A program made the translations under genes and the position numbers. A DNA stretch of 64,000 bases, taken from the NCBI RefSeq assembly GCF_013248975.1, contig NZ_JABRWH010000001.1, positions 1,240,001 through 1,304,000 on the forward strand. Direction: 5' to 3'. The first letter of the stretch is position 1, and every line of letters starts with the position of its first letter. Positions 60,582 to 64,000 of this stretch are shown here, in pieces. The stretch comes from Neobacillus endophyticus (lineage in GTDB: Bacteria; Bacillota; Bacilli; Bacillales; Cytobacillaceae). The notes beneath the pieces were generated by a model. The model was not told the DNA's origin, searched no databases, and saw only the letters and a program-made list of their open reading frames with translations.

Positions 60582-61589
60582 TCACAATGGTTTTGGAGCA
60601 TTGACAGGTTCGTCAAAATTCATTTCTAAAAGCTGGCCCGCTTGAACCAAACCTGCCCCAAACCCGTACATCAGAACGACATCTCCATTTTCAACTTTTC
60701 CCTCACGAATTCCAAGGTCTAATGCCAAAGGAATTGTTGCGGCCGAAGTATTCCCGAATTTAACCAAGCTGTACAATGTTTTTTCTAATGGGAAGTCTAT
60801 TTTCTCGCAGATTGGCTCTATTAAACGTAAGTTAGCGCTATGCGGTATAAACCAATCTACATTACGCAAACTCGTCTGTGTTTTTTCTAACATTTTACTA
60901 ATATTTTCAGGAATGCTCCTCGCAACCCACCTGAAGACTTCCCTTCCATTTTGCACGAGACATTGCGTATCGATTAACTCGATCCCATTGACCTTCTTTG
61001 ATAATCCAGTTCGATATACATGCTGTGCTCCACCTCCATCACTTTCTAAATGAAAACCGATGAAACTTTTGGATTGTTCATCTCTTTCAACCAACACAGC
61101 TCCGGCACCATCACCAAATAAAACACAGGTGCTGCGGTCCGTATAATCCGTTATCTTTGATAGGGTTTCTGCACCGATCACCAGAATCTTTCTATGCAAT
61201 CCGGAAGCAATATAAGCATTTGCTGTATGCAAGGCATATACAAACCCTGCACAGGCTGCACTAATATCGATTGCGCCTGTTTGTTCGATATTTAAACGGG
61301 CTTGGATGATACTTGCAACTGAGGGAAAGGGAAAATCAGGCGTACTGGTTGCCACAATGATCATGTCTACATCTTCAACTTTTTTATCATATCTATGTAT
61401 TAAGTCCTTTACAGCAGCTACACATAAATCACTGGTGAATTCCTCTGGCTGACTAATTCTGCGTTCTTGGATTCCTGTTCTTTGCATAATCCATTCATTA
61501 TTGGTTTCAACCATTTGTTCAAGATCAAAATTTGTTAACTTCTTTTCGGGTACATATGTCCCAATTGCGGTTATTCTTGCACCTATCAT
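60582..61589 (-). CDS. fabH: 3-oxoacyl-ACP synthase III (FabHB-like)
   Basis: About 335 residues from ATG 61589 (GGTGGAG 6 nt upstream). The Cys-His-Asn triad is intact: A-A-C-A-G-F (C113), I-P-H-S-A-N and G-N-T-S-A-A. The T-G-I-Q-E-R-R motif is typical. FabH starts fatty-acid synthesis from acyl-CoA, often branched in Bacillus. A FapR box overlaps its promoter, as in the B. subtilis FapR regulon. Confidence 0.94.
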   Translation of the reverse strand: MIGARITAIGTYVPEKKLTNFDLEQMVETNNEWIMQRTGIQERRISQPEEFTSDLCVAAVKDLIHRYDKKVEDVDMIIVATSTPDFPFPSVASIIQARLNIEQTGAIDISAACAGFVYALHTANAYIASGLHRKILVIGAETLSKITDYTDRSTCVLFGDGAGAVLVERDEQSKSFIGFHLESDGGGAQHVYRTGLSKKVNGIELIDTQCLVQNGREVFRWVARSIPENISKMLEKTQTSLRNVDWFIPHSANLRLIEPICEKIDFPLEKTLYSLVKFGNTSAATIPLALDLGIREGKVENGDVVLMYGFGAGLVQAGQLLEMNFDEPVNAPKPL

Positions 61590-61620
61590 ATACTCCACCT
61601 CAACTTATTAGTAGTTGGTT

Positions 61621-61665
61621 TTAGTACCTGGTGCCAATCATAACATATCTTACAGAAAAAACCAA
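61621..61665 (-). promoter_or_regulatory. FapR operator overlapping the fabH promoter
   Basis: TTAGTACCTGGTGCCAA (61621-61637) matches the FapR box. On the minus strand TTGGTT and TATGAT (61637-61642) are 17 bp apart, so the box covers the transcription start. FapR represses until malonyl-CoA rises (known for Bacillus). Confidence 0.8.
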
Positions 61666-61725
61666 TTATTTTTTCCTTTTTATGTATTTTTCACAACTAC
61701 TAAATGTTTGCAATAGATGCAAAAA

Positions 61726-61756
61726 AAGATCCCTTTCACTTGTGAGAGGGATCTTC
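61726..61756 (-). terminator. Terminator of the Arg/Asn/Thr-repeat gene
   Basis: AAGATCCCT / AGGGATCTT stem; on the minus strand followed by T7. Confidence 0.88.
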
Positions 61757-61796
61757 TGTCTTTAGGCTATCTGAAGTTTAGTAATCTATTGATTTC

Positions 61797-61994
61797 TTAG
61801 AATCTATCGCGACCTCTGGTATTTCGGCGTCGTGTATTCCGTTGTCTAGTGTTTCGACGTCTCGTGTTACGTTGTCTAGTATTACGACGTCGATCGCCGC
61901 GATTTCCATCAGGATCTCCATTGGGATCTCCATCGGGATCTCTGTCCCAATCTCTACAGCGATCACCAAACATCAAATCATCCCAAAAATCCAT
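61797..61994 (-). CDS. Asp/Gly-rich then Arg/Asn/Thr-repeat small protein, 65 aa
   Basis: The frame from ATG 61994 has a near-perfect AGGAGGTGA upstream, which fixes the frame against an overlapping alternative. After M-D-F-W-D-D the product has D-P-D-G-D-P-N-G-D-P-D-G repeats and then R-R-R-N-T-R-Q-R-N-T repeats. Gene sequence repeats in 15- and 30-bp steps. Acidic head and strongly basic tail suggest a nucleic-acid- or spore-coat-associated protein (inference). No family recognised. Confidence 0.75.
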   Translation of the reverse strand: MDFWDDLMFGDRCRDWDRDPDGDPNGDPDGNRGDRRRNTRQRNTRRRNTRQRNTRRRNTRGRDRF

Positions 61995-62286
61995 TATGAT
62001 TCACCTCCTAAACTTTTATACATTATAGTATTCAAAAACTAGAAACCTAGCTTGGACTTCTATTTATATCAAAGTTTTCAATCAGTTAAACGGGCAAAAA
62101 AGATCTTCTATCTCTTTGTTTACATTCACAAAAAGATAAAAGATACACAGGATGAAAGGGAAATTGTAAAATCCTTCTTGTAATAAACCAGCCGATAGTA
62201 ACTACTCAGTTATTTCATAATCGGACGCGATTCTGGAGCATGGAGGGCAGTTTTGCAGGAGAAGGGTTTTCTTAGCCAAAAATAAA

Positions 62287-62332
62287 ACAGACTACATTAT
62301 GGGAATAATTCCCACGATATAGTCTGTTCTTT
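62287..62332 (-). terminator. Terminator of the patatin-like gene
   Basis: ACAGACTA...GGGAAT / ATTCCC...TAGTCTGT stem; T-rich on the minus-strand exit. The stretch 62043-62286 has no gene. Confidence 0.82.
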
Positions 62333-62356
62333 TCTCATTAAATGTACTTTATCAAC

Positions 62357-63241
62357 CTACGATTGATTCCAAAACTGGGCAATTCGTTCAGCATCTTCGT
62401 GCCCTTGTTCTCGACCACAAGCTGCAATTACAGGGCGTATTTGGGGATCAACTGGGTTTCCTCCAAGTTGTTGTAGTGCCGCATAAGTCTTTTTATTAGG
62501 TTTAACTAATTCAACTTTAGAACCAGATTCCTGCAAACGACGGATTTGGTCTTCAAGCTTGAAAGGAGTTTTTACAGGAAGCCCCACTGATAAAATCAGA
62601 ACTTTGCTCGCCCCTTCAGCTATATCAGCATTCTCCATCGAATGAGCTCCACCATCGAAATACTGACGAGAACCGATCGTAGTAGGCGGCCATACACCAG
62701 GGAGAGAAGAACTTGCAGAAACAGCTCGAAGTAATTCTATACCCGAGTTCGATTCCCAAACTACTCTTTGAGAAGTAGTGAGATCTATAGCCGTAATACG
62801 CAAAGACTGCGCCCATTGAAGGTCACCTATCTTAGTTCTAATTCTAGAGAACTGTTCATTCTCTGTCATAGTCTTTGATTCAGTGGCTAACTTTCCAAGC
62901 CTTTGAATCCACTCTTCAGGTGTCTTGGAGGAAGCAGCAATTTCATCATACTCGACAAACAGCGAACCAAGACTCCCCGAAGGACTCTTTTCCGCCGGCT
63001 TTGGATAAACAAGTCTTTCCCAGATATCATCCCACGGCATTCTTGAGGAGATTACCGCCCCAACTTGGGATCCCGCTGATGTCCCTACGACCAAATCGGC
63101 AAGACGTGTATCAATTCCTCTATCAGCAAGACCCGCCAAGTAACCTGTTTCCCAACCAATCCCCATACTTCCTCCTCCTCCCAACACGAGAGCAGTTGTC
63201 AGAAGGTTTTGTTGATGGCTTGTTTTTAATACATCATTCAT
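62357..63241 (-). CDS. Patatin-like phospholipase
   Basis: 294 residues. The oxyanion loop G-G-G-G-S-M-G is at residues 21-27, the nucleophile elbow G-T-S-A-G is at 53-57 (S55), and the catalytic aspartate is in Y-F-D-G-G. Patatin-fold enzymes are serine acyl hydrolases acting on lipids. It overlaps the MarR gene by 8 nt and is probably repressed by it. Confidence 0.92.
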   Translation of the reverse strand: MNDVLKTSHQQNLLTTALVLGGGGSMGIGWETGYLAGLADRGIDTRLADLVVGTSAGSQVGAVISSRMPWDDIWERLVYPKPAEKSPSGSLGSLFVEYDEIAASSKTPEEWIQRLGKLATESKTMTENEQFSRIRTKIGDLQWAQSLRITAIDLTTSQRVVWESNSGIELLRAVSASSSLPGVWPPTTIGSRQYFDGGAHSMENADIAEGASKVLILSVGLPVKTPFKLEDQIRRLQESGSKVELVKPNKKTYAALQQLGGNPVDPQIRPVIAACGREQGHEDAERIAQFWNQS

Positions 63242-63689
63242 TATTATGCTCCTTTGAAAGGATAATTTCTTTCATCCTATTTTCACATTTTTTAAGCAAA
63301 TCAAATAATTGGTCGCTTTCTTCTGAGGTTAGAACATCAAACGGGCTTATTGTAAGTGGTGGGACGGAAGAATTAACTCTTTTTAAAACTTCTTTACCCT
63401 TTTCTGAAATTAGTATTTTATGATATCTTGCATTTTTTTCATTTTTCTTTCGATAAATCCAATCTTTCTTTTCAAGGTTTTTAATGATAACCGAAGCAGT
63501 TGGACGGTCGCAATGCAAATAGTCCGCTATTTCATTTGGTGATAGGAATTCATTTTTATTAAGCTCTGTTAATAATGCCATTTGTTGAATTGTAATATCA
63601 TAAATAATTAATCTTTTTTGGTTATATCTTCTCCACTCTAGAAAAAGCCACGATATTTTTTCTGTTAGAATGCCGGAACTTTTAATTAT
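63234..63689 (-). CDS. MarR-family regulator with proposed ATA/ATT start
   Basis: The first ATG (63581) would remove helix 1 of the MarR fold. Reading upstream in frame gives K-S-S-G-I-L-T-E-K-I-S-W-L-F-L-E-W-R-R-Y-N-Q-K-R-L-I-I-Y-D-I-T-I-Q-Q, a normal MarR N-terminus of 36 more codons without ATG, GTG or TTG. GGAGG lies 5 nt before ATA (63689) and 8 nt before ATT (63686). The winged helix has P-N-E-I-A-D-Y-L-H-C-D-R-P-T-A-S-V-I-I-K-N-L-E-K-K. It forms an operon with the patatin gene. Confidence 0.85.
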   Translation of the reverse strand: MIKSSGILTEKISWLFLEWRRYNQKRLIIYDITIQQMALLTELNKNEFLSPNEIADYLHCDRPTASVIIKNLEKKDWIYRKKNEKNARYHKILISEKGKEVLKRVNSSVPPLTISPFDVLTSEESDQLFDLLKKCENRMKEIILSKEHNNE

Positions 63690-63708
63690 ATTCGCCTCCT
63701 GACCATAA

Positions 63709-63753
63709 TTAGAATTCTAACTATATTATATTTGTTATTTGACATTTTGTCAC
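63709..63753 (-). promoter_or_regulatory. Promoter and palindromic operator of the MarR-patatin operon
   Basis: On the minus strand GTGACA and TATAAT are 17 bp apart (63753-63725). The perfect palindrome TTAGAATTCTAA (63709-63720) lies at the transcription start, fitting MarR autorepression. Confidence 0.7.
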
Positions 63754-63846
63754 GGCTATTAACATTATTGAAAAAAGCCCTTCTATGCGGTATTAACCCA
63801 GTTCTTGCCCAAGAGGATTGAATTAAACTTAATTACACTAACAACT

Positions 63847-63945
63847 TTATCCTTTGTCTAATGTACAGACTTCTTGTACTAACTGGTGCGATATTTCAAC
63901 AAACCATGATTGATTTTGAACTAAACACATATTTCGTTTTTCCAT
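63847..63945 (-). CDS. Possible 32-aa peptide gene
   Basis: M-E-K-R-N-M-C-L-V-Q-N-Q-S-W-F-V-E-I-S-H-Q-L-V-Q-E-V-C is protein-like, with AGGA 12 nt upstream. The rest of 63760-64000 has no other candidate. It could equally be a gene remnant. Confidence 0.3.
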   Translation of the reverse strand: MEKRNMCLVQNQSWFVEISHQLVQEVCTLDKG

Positions 63946-64000
63946 TAAAGGACGCTTTCCTGTCATAAGGATCAGTGCTTAATTTCATTTTAGGCCCATA

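Noticed and set aside
61778..61969. Alternative frame over the Arg/Asn/Thr-repeat gene
   Set aside because: The other frame has the AGGAGGTGA site at correct spacing; this one is a low-complexity shadow.

Overview
The window looks like a chromosomal segment of an endospore-forming member of the Bacillaceae. The DNA is AT-rich, and ribosome binding sites are strong GGAGG types. Sporulation-type genes include AbrB, a SinI-like anti-repressor, a Spo0E-type phosphatase, a CotD-like coat protein, a broken GerPB-like gene and DUF3231. Several genes are recognisable Bacillus orthologues (YkwC, HU, YwbE, YybE/YybF, CatE, LeuA with a T-box, FabHB). Genus cannot be fixed from the sequence alone; a Neobacillus/Peribacillus-like organism would fit. 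I see no rRNA, tRNA, CRISPR array, phage or intact insertion sequence.

Layout. 1-5.4 kb: a truncated membrane diguanylate cyclase, a SinI-like peptide downstream of Spo0A-like boxes, YkwC, PhzF, AbrB and HU. 5.4-13.4 kb: an SRPBCC/EVE/MarR operon, a 52-bp-period tandem array running into a MerR gene, and small stand-alone enzymes (GNAT, VOC, DUF899, methyltransferase, DoxX). 13.6-23.2 kb: transporters and their regulators (BenE, YybF/YybE pair, EamA/AraC pair) and a quinone oxidoreductase divergent from an Rrf2 regulator. 23.4-25.3 kb: T-box-controlled leuA. 25.4-32 kb: three CBO0543-family membrane proteins among an FAD-dependent oxidase operon, YwbE and an O-methyltransferase. 32-46.3 kb: mostly monocistronic genes (FusB-type EF-G-binding protein, DinB, isochorismatase-like hydrolase, CotD, lipoproteins, Nudix, polysaccharide deacetylase, two CPBP proteases). 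46.6-51.4 kb: a compact cluster of a LeuA-like synthase without regulatory domain, an MFS protein and a Sua5/YrdC-type protein, next to a PaaX-type regulator and a DJ-1 protein. 51.6-64 kb: CatE, an FMN quinone reductase with tandem operators, a second 52-bp array, Spo0E, a TetR gene with a broken permease, a MerR-EamA operon, DinB proteins, FapR-boxed fabH plus fabZ, an Arg/Asn/Thr-repeat protein and a MarR-patatin operon.

Connections worth noting. A 19-bp palindrome occurs at the Rrf2 gene (20.1 kb) and twice at the distant quinone reductase (53.6 kb), suggesting one small redox regulon. The 46.6-51.4 kb cluster is the best candidate for an undescribed pathway. Three genes appear to start at ATA/ATT or CTG rather than ATG/GTG/TTG. 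Many broken genes (SMR pump, FAD enzyme, GerPB, permease) show ongoing decay, and intergenic repeats of several kinds are scattered through the window.
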